DNA from: Deltaproteobacteria bacterium
Lineage (GTDB): Bacteria; Desulfobacterota; Desulfobacteria; Desulfobacterales; UBA5852
Length of the DNA: 64,000 bases
Reading direction: 5' to 3'
NCBI GenBank assembly: GCA_020444045.1
Contig: JAHLLS010000023.1
Span: 1-64,000, forward strand
The notes below the pieces were generated by a model. That model searched no databases and had not been told where the DNA came from. It worked only from the letters and a program-made list of their open reading frames with translations. This document shows, one piece after another, positions 43,532 through 52,533 of the stretch. The position numbers and the translations under genes were made by a program. Each line of letters opens with the position of its first letter. Position 1 is the first letter of the stretch.

Positions 43532-44906
43532 ACGGTTTGAAGCCAAGAACATGACCGAGGCCCTGCGCCAGATCAAACGCGAACTGGGACCTGAGGCGGT
43601 GATCTTATCCGCGAAAGATCGTCGCCGCGAGAACCGCCTATTGGGGATTTCCCGCAAAATTGGCGTTGAAGTGACCGCCGCCATCGATGAGGAATACGCC
43701 GACATGCCGGCCCGTCGGCCAACCCAACAGTCATCCCAGGCGGCGGGCCAAACCGGCGCGCTTTCCGCCGCGATGATGGCTTCCGGTAAGCAACATCCGG
43801 GAATTTTCCATAAAATTAACGATATCGTTCGATTGAAAGGGCAGACCAGCCATAAAGAATCCTCTCGGCCAAGCGATTCCTCACCGTCGCCGTCGTCCAT
43901 CGATACACGGACGCGCCGTCCTCATCCCGAAGACCCGCTTCGCGCATCGGTCGCCGATACGCGCCAAGATCCCAATGACCATTCAATGGGCCGCTATCTG
44001 GCAAAAACCGGTCTTACCGCGGGAACGCTGGCATTAGACGATAAGGTTCCAACGGTCATCGCGCTGGTCGGCAATGCCGGTGTTGGCAAAACAACGACCA
44101 TCGCCAAGCTGGCGGCACAGTTCCAATTGACCCGCAACGTTTCGGTGGGATTGCTGTCGTTGGATCGCTTCCGGATCGGCGGGCAGGAACAGCTCCAATG
44201 CTATGCCGATAGTATGCAGCTTCCTCTGGAAACCCCTGCCAATGAAAAAGAACTGCTGCAATCAATGGCGAGGCTGAAGGGGTGTCGCGTCATCCTGGTG
44301 GATACACCGGCCGTTAACCCGGTTGATCCGAATGGCTTGTCGCGGATCCAAACCGCTATCAAGCCGCTGGGACCGGTAAAATACCTCATGGTCCTGAGTG
44401 CCGAAAGCCGTGAGGAAGATCTGCAGGACACGGCCAGGCGCTATGCGACCTTGACGCCCGCCGGTATCATTATCAGCAAAACGGATTTGACCCGCTCCTA
44501 CCGGGATATGGTGAATTTTCTGTGCCGACATCGTTGGCCGGTCTATTTTTTCAGCAATGGTCATCGGGTACCGATGGATTTGACGCGCGCCACCGTCGAA
44601 CGGCTGGCCGCCCGGTTTTTAATGGACGGGACATCCAAGACGGGTGGCGGAAACGGTCCGGCCAGCATGGCAGATCATCGTTTGACCGCAACCGTTTCCG
44701 ACGGACAGGTTTACCTGGCCAACAAGAATTCCGATATTTTCCATCGACCGGAATGTAAATGGATTCGTCTGATCAACAAGACCAATATTGTCGAATTCAC
44801 GTCATTTGCCGAAGCATTGAACAACCGTTTTAAACCATGCCGGTATTGCAACCCCCAACATCTTTCAATTACCCGCATGCTGTCGGAGGAAGGTGTCGCC
44901 CTATAG
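43521..44906 (+). CDS. flhF: FlhF SRP-type GTPase with C-terminal Ada-like zinc module
   Basis: A 461-residue protein. The FlhF N-terminus is clear (MQIKRFEAKNMTEALRQI), followed by a disordered linker (about 70-155) and the NG GTPase: G1 GNAGVGKTTT, 'LDRFRIGGQEQL', 'LVDTPAVNP' and SKTDLT. It fixes the polar site of flagellar assembly. Unusually, residues about 395-455 add a module with 'VYLANKNSDIFHRPECKWI' and FKPCRYCNP, the pattern of the metal-binding domain of Ada-type proteins (HRPxC plus CxxC). The fusion frame is continuous with no sign of error. Confidence 0.93.
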   Translation: MQIKRFEAKNMTEALRQIKRELGPEAVILSAKDRRRENRLLGISRKIGVEVTAAIDEEYADMPARRPTQQSSQAAGQTGALSAAMMASGKQHPGIFHKINDIVRLKGQTSHKESSRPSDSSPSPSSIDTRTRRPHPEDPLRASVADTRQDPNDHSMGRYLAKTGLTAGTLALDDKVPTVIALVGNAGVGKTTTIAKLAAQFQLTRNVSVGLLSLDRFRIGGQEQLQCYADSMQLPLETPANEKELLQSMARLKGCRVILVDTPAVNPVDPNGLSRIQTAIKPLGPVKYLMVLSAESREEDLQDTARRYATLTPAGIIISKTDLTRSYRDMVNFLCRHRWPVYFFSNGHRVPMDLTRATVERLAARFLMDGTSKTGGGNGPASMADHRLTATVSDGQVYLANKNSDIFHRPECKWIRLINKTNIVEFTSFAEALNNRFKPCRYCNPQHLSITRMLSEEGVAL

Positions 44907-44940
44907 CCGGGCGCTGATCTATTTTCCGTATACGAAGGAT

Positions 44941-45861
44941 ATGACGACGATGGTGACCAACGATAAAGTAATTTCCCTGAATACCCGCCAGCCTTTCCAT
45001 CCCGGCCTGAGAGAACAACCCGTGCGCTCAGTGAAACGGCACGCGGCGCGCATTATTTCGATCACCAGCGGAAAGGGGGGAGTGGGAAAAACCAATATCG
45101 TCGCCAATCTGGGTTACCAATTGAGCCGTGACGGAAAACGGGTTTTGATTCTCGATGCCGATCTCGGATTGGGGAATTTGGATATTCTGTTGGGGTTGGC
45201 GCCCCGTTATAACCTGTCGCATGTTTTGCTCGGTGAAAAGCGGATTAGTGAGATCATCGTCGAAGGGCCGGGTCAGCTCCGCATTCTGCCTGCGTCTTCC
45301 GGCATTCAAGAGTTGACCCATCTTTCGCGTGATCAGAAAATGAGCATGCTCTACGAATTGGATCAACTCCTGGACACGGTGGATATTCTGCTCATCGACT
45401 CGGCTGCCGGCATATCCGCCAATGTGTTGGATTTCAGCGTGTCGGCCCAGGAGATCATGGTCGTGGTGACACCCGAACCCACATCCATTACCGATGCCTA
45501 TGCCTTGATGAAGGTTTTGTCGACCAAATATGCGGAAAAGACTTGCCGGCTGATCGTCAACCAGGTCGCGAGTGAACAGGAGGGGCGGGAAATATTTCGT
45601 CAGCTCAACCTGGTCGCCCAGAAATTTTTGGCCATCCGTATGGAGTACTTCGGATGCATTGCCCAAGACGAAAACCTGATACGTTGCGTCAAACAGCAGC
45701 GCATTCTCAGCCAAGCCCATCCCGATTCGGCCGCAACACACGGTTTTCGTAATCTGGCCCGACGGACCAAAGCGCTGCCCGTCATCCATGCGCCCCAGGG
45801 CGACTCCCATCTTTTCTGGGGCCATATTTTTGCGGATGGCGTTGTTTCAAGCAAGTCGTAA
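44941..45861 (+). CDS. flhG: Flagellar number regulator FlhG (MinD-like ATPase, FleN)
   Basis: A 306-residue (from ATG 44941) MinD/ParA ATPase. The deviant Walker A is SGKGGVGKTNIVANLG, Walker A' is 'LILDADLGLGNLDILLG', and Walker B is ILLIDSAAGIS. It limits flagellar number and, in Pseudomonas, binds and restrains FleQ, which fits the FleQ-like activator here. The frame is open up to GTG 44893 within flhF; ATG 44950 is also possible. It stops 48 bp before fliA. Confidence 0.92.
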   Translation: MTTMVTNDKVISLNTRQPFHPGLREQPVRSVKRHAARIISITSGKGGVGKTNIVANLGYQLSRDGKRVLILDADLGLGNLDILLGLAPRYNLSHVLLGEKRISEIIVEGPGQLRILPASSGIQELTHLSRDQKMSMLYELDQLLDTVDILLIDSAAGISANVLDFSVSAQEIMVVVTPEPTSITDAYALMKVLSTKYAEKTCRLIVNQVASEQEGREIFRQLNLVAQKFLAIRMEYFGCIAQDENLIRCVKQQRILSQAHPDSAATHGFRNLARRTKALPVIHAPQGDSHLFWGHIFADGVVSSKS

Positions 45862-45909
45862 ACCAACGTGACATCGATGGAATCCACCCATAGACCCAAA
45901 GGTGCCCTT

Positions 45910-46665
45910 ATGAAAGCGTTAAACCATCAGTCCCATTATGCTGAAAATGAACGCCCGGAAACCCGGGAGCAATTGATGATGGAATATCTTCCCCACGTCA
46001 AGCGGATTGTCAATCGAATGGCCATCCATCTGCCGTCTACGGTTGACATCGAAGATCTCTACAATGTGGGGGTCATCGGCTTGATTCAGGCGATCGATCG
46101 CTACGACGTGAGTCGCGAGAACAAATTTCTGACCTACGCGACCCATCGCATCCGGGGCGCGGTTCTCTCCGAGTTGCGGTCCCGGGACTTCCTGTCACGG
46201 TCCAATCGACGCAAAATCAGAGAGATGGACCATGCCTACGCCATGCTGGAACAGCAGTTGGGCCGTGACGCCGAAGACCACGAGGTTGCCAAGGTTTTGC
46301 AGGTCGATCTGGATCAATTCGATGCCATCAAAAAACTGTCCACGATCTCCTTTATCAGTTTCGAGGAAATGGGGTATTCGGACGCCAATGACAAGGGCCG
46401 ACTCCTCAAATTTGTTACCGAAGATGACATGGACGCATTGGCCATGGCCAACCTGAATGAGTTGAAACAGGCCATGGCGACTGCAATCGATCAATTGCCG
46501 GAAAAGGAAAAAATGGTTCTCTCTCTCTATTATTTCGATGAGCTCAATATGAAAGAAACCGGCCAAGTTCTTAACATCACCGAGTCCCGGGTCTCCCAGA
46601 TCCATTCCCAGGCGATTGTTAGGCTGCGCAACAAGCTGCGGCGCGCCAACATTATCGAGCATTAG
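45910..46665 (+). CDS. fliA: Flagellar sigma factor FliA (sigma-28)
   Basis: A 251-residue sigma-70-family factor. Region 2 ('NVGVIGLIQAIDRYDVSREN', 'FLTYATHRIRGAVLSELRSRD'), region 3 and region 4 ('QLPEKEKMVLSLYYFDELNM', 'ITESRVSQIHSQAIVRLRNK') are all present and typical of FliA. ATG 45910 is chosen with AAAGGTG upstream; the frame is open to 45868. Its targets here are the sigma-28 promoters at 4922, 5318, 52902 and probably 16852. Its antagonist FlgM is at 53055. Confidence 0.95.
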   Translation: MKALNHQSHYAENERPETREQLMMEYLPHVKRIVNRMAIHLPSTVDIEDLYNVGVIGLIQAIDRYDVSRENKFLTYATHRIRGAVLSELRSRDFLSRSNRRKIREMDHAYAMLEQQLGRDAEDHEVAKVLQVDLDQFDAIKKLSTISFISFEEMGYSDANDKGRLLKFVTEDDMDALAMANLNELKQAMATAIDQLPEKEKMVLSLYYFDELNMKETGQVLNITESRVSQIHSQAIVRLRNKLRRANIIEH

Positions 46666-46740
46666 TAACGTCGCCGGGAATAGAAAACATGAAAAAGAGT
46701 TCTGCCGGGAGATCCCTGCCGCGATGGGAGGTGACGCATC

Positions 46741-46998
46741 ATGGTAGACAGCATTCGCCAAGCAGGCCGCATCGGCGTGGTTATGCCGACCGGTCTATCG
46801 CGACCGGTGGAGCGCCGCCGGCATCCACGCAAAGATCCACATGACGATCAGAACAGCGAATCACGCCCGACGGAAGAAGAGGAACAGTTGGAGGCGTTTG
46901 ACGGAGAACCTCTCCCCGCGGATGACAGCGAATCGACCATGTCACCTGACCAACAGCACCAAGGACAAACCGGGCGGCGGATCAATGTGCGGATCTGA
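46741..46998 (+). CDS. Small hypothetical protein after fliA
   Basis: An 85-residue hydrophilic protein with GGGAGGTG upstream of its ATG. It has an N-terminal segment 'IGVVMPTGLSRPVERRRHPRK', an acidic Gln/Glu-rich middle and a short C-terminus RRINVRI. I do not recognise a family. It lies between fliA and the DUF2802 gene in the same direction, with no promoter in between, and is probably part of the flhA operon. Confidence 0.6.
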   Translation: MVDSIRQAGRIGVVMPTGLSRPVERRRHPRKDPHDDQNSESRPTEEEEQLEAFDGEPLPADDSESTMSPDQQHQGQTGRRINVRI

Positions 46999-47031
46999 TT
47001 CCGGCCGGAACCCAGAAAACGGAGTTTTCCC

Positions 47032-47535
47032 ATGCACTTCCTGATGCAGTTGACCGAAGCAGCTACCCTGTTGGATGCCCTGGCCATTGTCAGCAGCTTG
47101 CTGATTCTTCTTTTTCTCATGCGAAACCGCCGTCAATACGGTTCCCTGGTGATTGACGGAGACCACATCAAGACCATGTCCGGTTTTTCCGATGAAGTTT
47201 CGTTGCAGATGATGTCCCAGCAGTCCGTTATGGCTTACGCCAATCTCAAACGGTCTTTGACGCAGGAATTCGAGTCTCTCTGGATGATAGGAGACAGCGC
47301 GCCACTCCCCGGGAATCCGACCGACGGCGCCGATTCCCCGGGCCACAGGCTCCCATCGACCGGGCAAAGGAGTTCGCTGCATCGCTGCCAGCGGTATCGA
47401 CAAGCGGAGAAAATGCTTGCTGACGGTGCCGATGTGCCACAAATTGCCGAGCATTGTGGAATCGGAGATGGCGAAATGGAATTATTGCTGGGACTCCAAG
47501 AACTGGCCAAAGGAAGAAAAAAGGGCCACGCCTGA
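47032..47535 (+). CDS. DUF2802 family membrane-anchored protein
   Basis: A 167-residue protein with an N-terminal membrane anchor (about residues 12-32, 'TLLDALAIVSSLLILLFLM') and a C-terminal DUF2802 helix-turn-helix-like motif (AEKMLADGADVPQIAEHCG, then EMELLLGLQ). The middle is low-complexity. DUF2802 genes are frequent at the end of flagellar or chemotaxis operons in gamma- and deltaproteobacteria; their function is not established. It is the last gene before the flgF promoter. Confidence 0.75.
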   Translation: MHFLMQLTEAATLLDALAIVSSLLILLFLMRNRRQYGSLVIDGDHIKTMSGFSDEVSLQMMSQQSVMAYANLKRSLTQEFESLWMIGDSAPLPGNPTDGADSPGHRLPSTGQRSSLHRCQRYRQAEKMLADGADVPQIAEHCGIGDGEMELLLGLQELAKGRKKGHA

Positions 47536-47871
47536 AGCGTTTTCACAGATGACGACGCCGGCATGAGAGGGTCAAAAGCGTCTATCGAACTCGGCCCGCG
47601 CGATCGATGGATGGCCATGTCCGCCGAATGACGCGCATAGACCCGCAGCGTGTTGCATACCGGCCGTCGTATCGGGCAGTTCCTGCCATCACCGGCGGAA
47701 AAAAATGCCGCCTTTCCGATCGGCCCTCCTTTTAATGTTATGCTTCCCGCGCGCTTCAGGCCTGATGGTTGCGATGTCAAGGGCTTCATCAATAGATGGT
47801 CCGGATCTTGCTTATCTACTCATCAGAAATAGACCGAATTGTGATGACGCTATGCGACAAGAGGAGTCAAT
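47536..47871. other. Regulatory region upstream of flgF
   Basis: No gene in about 335 bp. It contains the sigma-54 promoter at 47797-47812. Only half-sites of the FleQ-type box are visible (GTCAA at 47571 and at 47776, the latter followed by an imperfect second half). Confidence 0.65.
47797..47812 (+). promoter_or_regulatory. Sigma-54 promoter of the flgF-flgJ operon
   Basis: TGGTCCG-N4-TTGCT with GG and GC 12 bases apart. The transcript would start near 47823, about 50 bases before the flgF ATG. Confidence 0.75.
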
Positions 47872-48624
47872 ATGAGTGGATCGATATACATGGCAACCTC
47901 GGGGGCCGAAGCCCAACGGATTCGGTTGCAGATATTATCCAATAATCTCGCCAACATCAATACAACCGGGTTTAAAGAGGATCGCGCGGTTTTTCGCATG
48001 CCGGACGAGGGGTTGAACCCTGATGCGGATCCGGACGAAACGTCAGGCGTTTCCGCATCGACGTACACCGACGCCATTCCCTTGACGACCCACACGGATT
48101 ATTCGCGTGGTCCGCTCCAGCACACCGACAATCCGTTGGATGCCGCCATCGACGGGGAAGGGTTTTTCAGCGTTCAGACGGACCAGGGCATTCGCTATAC
48201 CCGCAACGGCGCATTTACGATTAACCCGGACGGCAATCTGTCGACCCATGACGGCGATCCGATTCTGGGTGAAGGCGGTGAAATCGCCATCGATGGCACG
48301 GACGTTCGTTTCGACGGTTCGGGGAATGTCATTGTTGACGGCGCTGTCACGGACAAGCTTCGCATTGTGAAGATTACCGAGCCGACGGCGCTCAAAAAGA
48401 TTGGAAAAACGCTTTTTCAACTGGATGAAAACAAAGGGGCCGAGGAACCCCTGGAATATGGGGGCGTGCAGCAAGGATTTCTGGAAGGCTCTAACGTCAA
48501 CGCCGTCAAAGTTATGACGGAATTGATCGAGGTGCAGCGCGGTTATGAATCCTATCAAAAAATGATTCAGACCATGGGTGAAATGGCATCGCGCGTGATC
48601 AGCGGTGTCGGCACGACGGAATAA
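47872..48624 (+). CDS. flgF: Rod protein FlgF
   Basis: A 250-residue proximal rod protein. The N-terminal 'QRIRLQILSNNLANINTTGF' motif, DGEGFFSVQ and the C-terminal 'NAVKVMTELIEVQRGYESYQ' helix define the family, and its pairing with flgG directly downstream gives the FlgF assignment. AAGAGGAG precedes the ATG. Confidence 0.93.
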   Translation: MSGSIYMATSGAEAQRIRLQILSNNLANINTTGFKEDRAVFRMPDEGLNPDADPDETSGVSASTYTDAIPLTTHTDYSRGPLQHTDNPLDAAIDGEGFFSVQTDQGIRYTRNGAFTINPDGNLSTHDGDPILGEGGEIAIDGTDVRFDGSGNVIVDGAVTDKLRIVKITEPTALKKIGKTLFQLDENKGAEEPLEYGGVQQGFLEGSNVNAVKVMTELIEVQRGYESYQKMIQTMGEMASRVISGVGTTE

Positions 48625-48651
48625 AGCCCTTTTGCAACCAAGGAGAACGAA

Positions 48652-49440
48652 ATGATTCGCAGTTTATGGACCGCAGCGTCCGGAATGAAATCACAGTCGC
48701 TTAATATCGATGTCATCTCCAACAACCTGGCCAATGTGAATACCACCGGTTTTAAATCCAGTCGGGCGGATTTTCAGGATCTTCTCTATGAGACCCTGCG
48801 TCAGGCCGGAACGTCGTCCTCCGAAAACAGTGATGTGCCCACCGGTATTCAGGTCGGTCACGGCAGTCGACCGGTTGCCAGTCACAAGATATTTACACAG
48901 GGCGATTTCCAGCAGACCAAAAACGAGTTGGATATCGCCATTGAAGGCGAAGGCTTTTTCCAAATTCTTCAACCGAATGGCGAAACCGCCTATTCGCGCG
49001 ACGGCGCCTTTAAGATGGATCGCGACGGTCGGATGGTGACGTCCGATGGGTTTGTCATGGAACCGGAAATCACCATTCCCAGCGACAGCATCTCGCTTTC
49101 CATCGGGCTTGACGGCACCGTTTCGGTCCTGCAGGCCGGGAGCAACACCCCCACCGAGATCGGGACGATCACCGTGGCACGCTTTGTCAATCCGGCGGGT
49201 CTGCACAGCATCGGGCGCAATCTCTACCTGCCGACCAATGCTTCCGGCGATGCCATCGTCGGAACCGCCGGGGAAGACGGATTGGGAACCTTGGCGCAGG
49301 GTTTTCTGGAAATGTCCAACGTCAGTGTGGTGGACGAGATGGTGAAAATGATCACGGCCCAACGCGCCTATGAGATCAACAGCAAAACCATTCAAGCAGC
49401 GGACGACATGCTACAGCAGGCCAATAATGTCAAACGATAG
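48652..49440 (+). CDS. flgG: Distal rod protein FlgG
   Basis: A 262-residue protein, exactly the canonical FlgG length. It starts [15 protein letters not shown] and has '[20 protein letters not shown]', '[20 protein letters not shown]' (the FlgG-specific loop) and the C-terminal '[20 protein letters not shown]' helix. It forms the distal rod crossing the P and L rings. AAGGAG precedes the ATG. Confidence 0.97.
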   Translation: MIRSLWTAASGMKSQSLNIDVISNNLANVNTTGFKSSRADFQDLLYETLRQAGTSSSENSDVPTGIQVGHGSRPVASHKIFTQGDFQQTKNELDIAIEGEGFFQILQPNGETAYSRDGAFKMDRDGRMVTSDGFVMEPEITIPSDSISLSIGLDGTVSVLQAGSNTPTEIGTITVARFVNPAGLHSIGRNLYLPTNASGDAIVGTAGEDGLGTLAQGFLEMSNVSVVDEMVKMITAQRAYEINSKTIQAADDMLQQANNVKR

Positions 49441-49446
49441 GAGCGG

Positions 49447-50463
49447 GTGAGAAGGGTGGCGAAAACAACGCGATTCAGTGGGCGGCAGACAGGTAGCGCG
49501 CTCCTAACATTCTTGATGACAGGGGTGCTGTTGCTGGGTTGGGGTAGCGCCGGTTTGGGGGCAGCGCCGATCGTGGTAACAATTCCGGAAACGGTTGCCA
49601 TCGACGATGCCGATGTGGTTTTGGGGCATCTGGCCGAGGTAACCGGCGCGGATCAGCACCTGACGCAGCAATTGCAGACCATAAAAATCGGGCGCGCCCC
49701 TGTGGTCGGGCATTCACGCACCATCAGCCGTGACTACCTGCTTCTACGGTTGCGTCAAGCCGGTTATGATCCCGCCTTGATGACCATCGATGTGCCGGAG
49801 AAAATAACCTTGTCGCGCCGCGCCGTAAAGCTATCGGCTGAAGATATGGAGATGATGGTACGGGCCCACATCGCTGCCCATCCACCGTTTACCGGTGCCG
49901 AAATGACGATTACGGCGGTTCGTATTCCCGGTGATATCCTGCTGCCGACGGGTGATATCCAGCATGAAATTCACTATCTGCAACAGAGCCGACCATCCGG
50001 CACCCTGCCGCTAAACATTTTCTTCAGTAAAAATGGGAACCAGGTCAAACGTCTGACCGCAACGGCGACGGTCACGTTGATGAAAGAAGTGCCCGTAACC
50101 CGGCGGCCCATTGCGCGCTATGAATTGATTCAAGCGGAAGATCTTATGATACAGACCATGGACGTCGCCGATCTTCCGGCCAATACGGTCTTCGATTTTG
50201 AGGAGATTAACGGTCAGCGTGCCCGCCGCACTATCGGCCCCCGGACGGTGCTGCGGAAAGATCAACTGGAATACCCGCCGGCGGTGCAGAGGGGCGACCG
50301 GGTCATCATTATTGCGGCATCCGGTGGGTTGCGCATCACGACCCTCGGAGAAGTTCAACATACCGGAAAAGTCGGCGAACGCATCAAAGTGCTGAACTTG
50401 GATTCCAATAAAACGCTTTTTGCCCGTGTGATCGATAGCCGAACCGTCCAGGTGGAATTTTAG
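49447..50463 (+). CDS. flgA: P-ring assembly chaperone FlgA
   Basis: A 338-residue periplasmic protein with a signal peptide (hydrophobic stretch about 18-38, cleavage after GLGAAP-like residues). The C-terminal SAF domain of FlgA is clear ('VPVTRRPIARYELIQAEDLM', 'GPRTVLRKDQLEYPPAVQRG', 'VGERIKVLNLDSNKTLFARV'). It is longer than enteric FlgA because of the extra N-terminal domain (about 45-190). Start GTG 49447 with GGAG upstream; GTG 49456 is possible. Confidence 0.9.
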   Translation: MRRVAKTTRFSGRQTGSALLTFLMTGVLLLGWGSAGLGAAPIVVTIPETVAIDDADVVLGHLAEVTGADQHLTQQLQTIKIGRAPVVGHSRTISRDYLLLRLRQAGYDPALMTIDVPEKITLSRRAVKLSAEDMEMMVRAHIAAHPPFTGAEMTITAVRIPGDILLPTGDIQHEIHYLQQSRPSGTLPLNIFFSKNGNQVKRLTATATVTLMKEVPVTRRPIARYELIQAEDLMIQTMDVADLPANTVFDFEEINGQRARRTIGPRTVLRKDQLEYPPAVQRGDRVIIIAASGGLRITTLGEVQHTGKVGERIKVLNLDSNKTLFARVIDSRTVQVEF

Positions 50464-50473
50464 AAAGGATCTC

Positions 50474-51184
50474 ATGATGACGCAAATGGTACTTCGTCCG
50501 TGGATGGTGACCGTCGGCATAAGTGTGACGGCGGCTTTTTTACTTGTGGGCTGTGCGGCCCCTTACGGGGGCGCCATGGTCAGTGAGAATCCGGTAACGG
50601 TGGCGCCACCGCCGCCCATGCCGGTGCAACAAACCCAGGCTGACAACATGTCGCTCTGGTCCGATAATGTCGGCTTCGGTGATTTGTTCAGTGATCCCAA
50701 AGCCCGTCGCGCCGGAGACGTGATCACGATCAAGGTCGCCGAAGCATCGAGCGCCTCCAATAGCGCCGACACCTCAACGGATCGTGAATCTTCCCTCAGT
50801 GCCGGCATCAGCGAACTCTTCGGTGTCAAAACCAATACGCTGCAGAACCTTTCCGTCAGCGGAGAGATCGAAAGCGGATTCGAAGGCTCCGGCAGCACCT
50901 CGCGCAGCGGCAGACTGGATGCCTACATCACCGCCCGCGTGGTGGAGGTGCTGCCCAACCGCAACCTGAAGATTGTCGGTTCCCGTGAAATCATGGTCAA
51001 TAATGAGAAACAGATCATGACGATCTACGGCGTCGTGCGGCCGCGGGATATTTCCGAAGACAATATCGTTCTGTCCAATTACATTGCGGATGCCCGTATC
51101 GCCTACAGTGGTGCCGGTATCGTGGACGACCGGCAGCGTCCGGGCTGGATCGCCAATGCCCTGAACACGGTTTGGCCGTTTTAA
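50474..51184 (+). CDS. flgH: L-ring lipoprotein FlgH
   Basis: A 236-residue outer-membrane lipoprotein. The lipobox is LLVGC with the lipidated Cys at residue 27. Family motifs follow: 'SLWSDNVGFGDLFSDPKARR', 'AGDVITIKVAEASSASNSAD' and 'NRNLKIVGSREIMVNNEKQI'. Its presence implies a Gram-negative envelope. GAAAGGA precedes the ATG. Confidence 0.96.
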   Translation: MMTQMVLRPWMVTVGISVTAAFLLVGCAAPYGGAMVSENPVTVAPPPPMPVQQTQADNMSLWSDNVGFGDLFSDPKARRAGDVITIKVAEASSASNSADTSTDRESSLSAGISELFGVKTNTLQNLSVSGEIESGFEGSGSTSRSGRLDAYITARVVEVLPNRNLKIVGSREIMVNNEKQIMTIYGVVRPRDISEDNIVLSNYIADARIAYSGAGIVDDRQRPGWIANALNTVWPF

Positions 51185-51215
51185 TGGTCTAAGACATTTG
51201 ACGCGGTAGAGGCTT

Positions 51216-52355
51216 ATGATGGATGTAAGATACCCTTCTCAATGGAAAATCAGTATCCTGGCAATGATCTGCCTTGGGATTCTGCTGGTGGCTGTCGGTT
51301 CAGACGCAGCCCATGCGGCGCGCATCAAGGATATTGCCAATATCCGCGGGGTTCGCCAAAACCAGCTTTTCGGTTATGGCCTGGTGGTGGGTCTTGATGG
51401 ATCGGGCGATGGCAATAAATCCGTGTTTACGGTGCAATCGCTTTCCAGCATGCTGGAAAAGATGGGAGTCACCATCGATCCCGATGACGTGAAAGTCAAA
51501 AATGTAGCGGCCGTGATGATTACCGCAGATTTGCCGCCCTTCGCCCGCACCGGCAGCCGGATCGACGTATTGGTCAATTCCATCGGCGATGCGAAAAACC
51601 TGCAGGGGGGGACCCTGTTGCTGACCCCTCTGAAGGGCGCGGACGGCAAGGTGTACGCCGTGGCCCAGGGACCCGTCAGCACGGGCGGGTTTTCCTACGG
51701 CAAGGGCACCGGCACCGGGGTTCAGAAAAACTTCCCCACCGTCGCGAACATTGTCGGCGGCGCTTTGATCGAACGTGAAATTGCCAACAACTTCAACGAA
51801 CGCGAACTGCTGACATTGGCGCTGCATGCCCCGGATTTCACAACGGCAACCCGGATGGCCCAGGCCATCAACGCCGCTTTTGGCGACGTCCTGGCACACG
51901 CTCCCGATGCGGGAACCATCGAGGTAAAAGTGCCTGATCTGTACCGGGGCCGCAGCGTGGAACTGGTGGCGTTGATCGAGAACATCGGTGTTACCCCGGA
52001 TATCGTGTCCAAGATCATTATCAACGAGCGCACGGGGACCGTCATCATGGGCGAAAACGTGCGTATCGCTACGATCGCCATTGCCCACGGCAACCTGAGC
52101 ATTCAGGTCAACCGACAGGATAATGTGTCACAGCCGTTGCCATTTTCGCGCGGAGGGCAGACCGTCGTGACGTCGGATCGCGACATGGTCGTCCAGGAAG
52201 GCCGCAATCCGCTGTTCCTCGTGGAGTCTGGCGTCAGTATCGGGGAGGTTGTGCGGGCATTGAATGCGCTTGGGGTGTCCCCCCGCGATTTGATCGCCAT
52301 TTTTCAGGCGCTGAAGGCGGCTGGTGCGCTTCAGGCCGAACTGCAAATCATATAA
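51216..52355 (+). CDS. flgI: P-ring protein FlgI
   Basis: A 379-residue periplasmic ring protein with a signal peptide (about 1-32, cleaved near DAAHAARIKD). The conserved N-terminus 'RIKDIANIRGVRQNQLFGYG' and the motifs 'LVVGLDGSGDGNKS' and 'GGTLLLTPLKGADGKVYAVA' are present. It ends three bases before an inserted repeat element. Confidence 0.97.
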   Translation: MMDVRYPSQWKISILAMICLGILLVAVGSDAAHAARIKDIANIRGVRQNQLFGYGLVVGLDGSGDGNKSVFTVQSLSSMLEKMGVTIDPDDVKVKNVAAVMITADLPPFARTGSRIDVLVNSIGDAKNLQGGTLLLTPLKGADGKVYAVAQGPVSTGGFSYGKGTGTGVQKNFPTVANIVGGALIEREIANNFNERELLTLALHAPDFTTATRMAQAINAAFGDVLAHAPDAGTIEVKVPDLYRGRSVELVALIENIGVTPDIVSKIIINERTGTVIMGENVRIATIAIAHGNLSIQVNRQDNVSQPLPFSRGGQTVVTSDRDMVVQEGRNPLFLVESGVSIGEVVRALNALGVSPRDLIAIFQALKAAGALQAELQII

Positions 52356-52357
52356 CG

Positions 52358-52519
52358 AGTACCCATCCAGAAATCGGCAAATTTGGTTGAGATCAAGGCG
52401 CGCGAAAAATTTGACCGCAGGCATATAGTTGATATTCTGAGGATTCAATTTTTCGCGCAACGCCGCTATTTATCCGCCTTCGGCGGATCGGGCAAATTGG
52501 TCATTTATAGATGGGTACT
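52358..52519. repeat. MITE-like inverted-repeat element between flgI and flgJ
   Basis: About 162 bp bounded by perfect 10-bp inverted ends (AGTACCCATC / GATGGGTACT) that extend imperfectly to about 28 bp, flanked on both sides by AACG, which looks like a 4-bp target duplication. Inner parts form a second fold (GCGCGAAAAATT / AATTTTTCGCGC) and a small stem ATCCGCC-N3-GGCGGAT. There is no coding capacity. A relative lies at 20341-20474. Confidence 0.75.
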
Positions 52520-52533
52520 AACGAGGTGAAACG

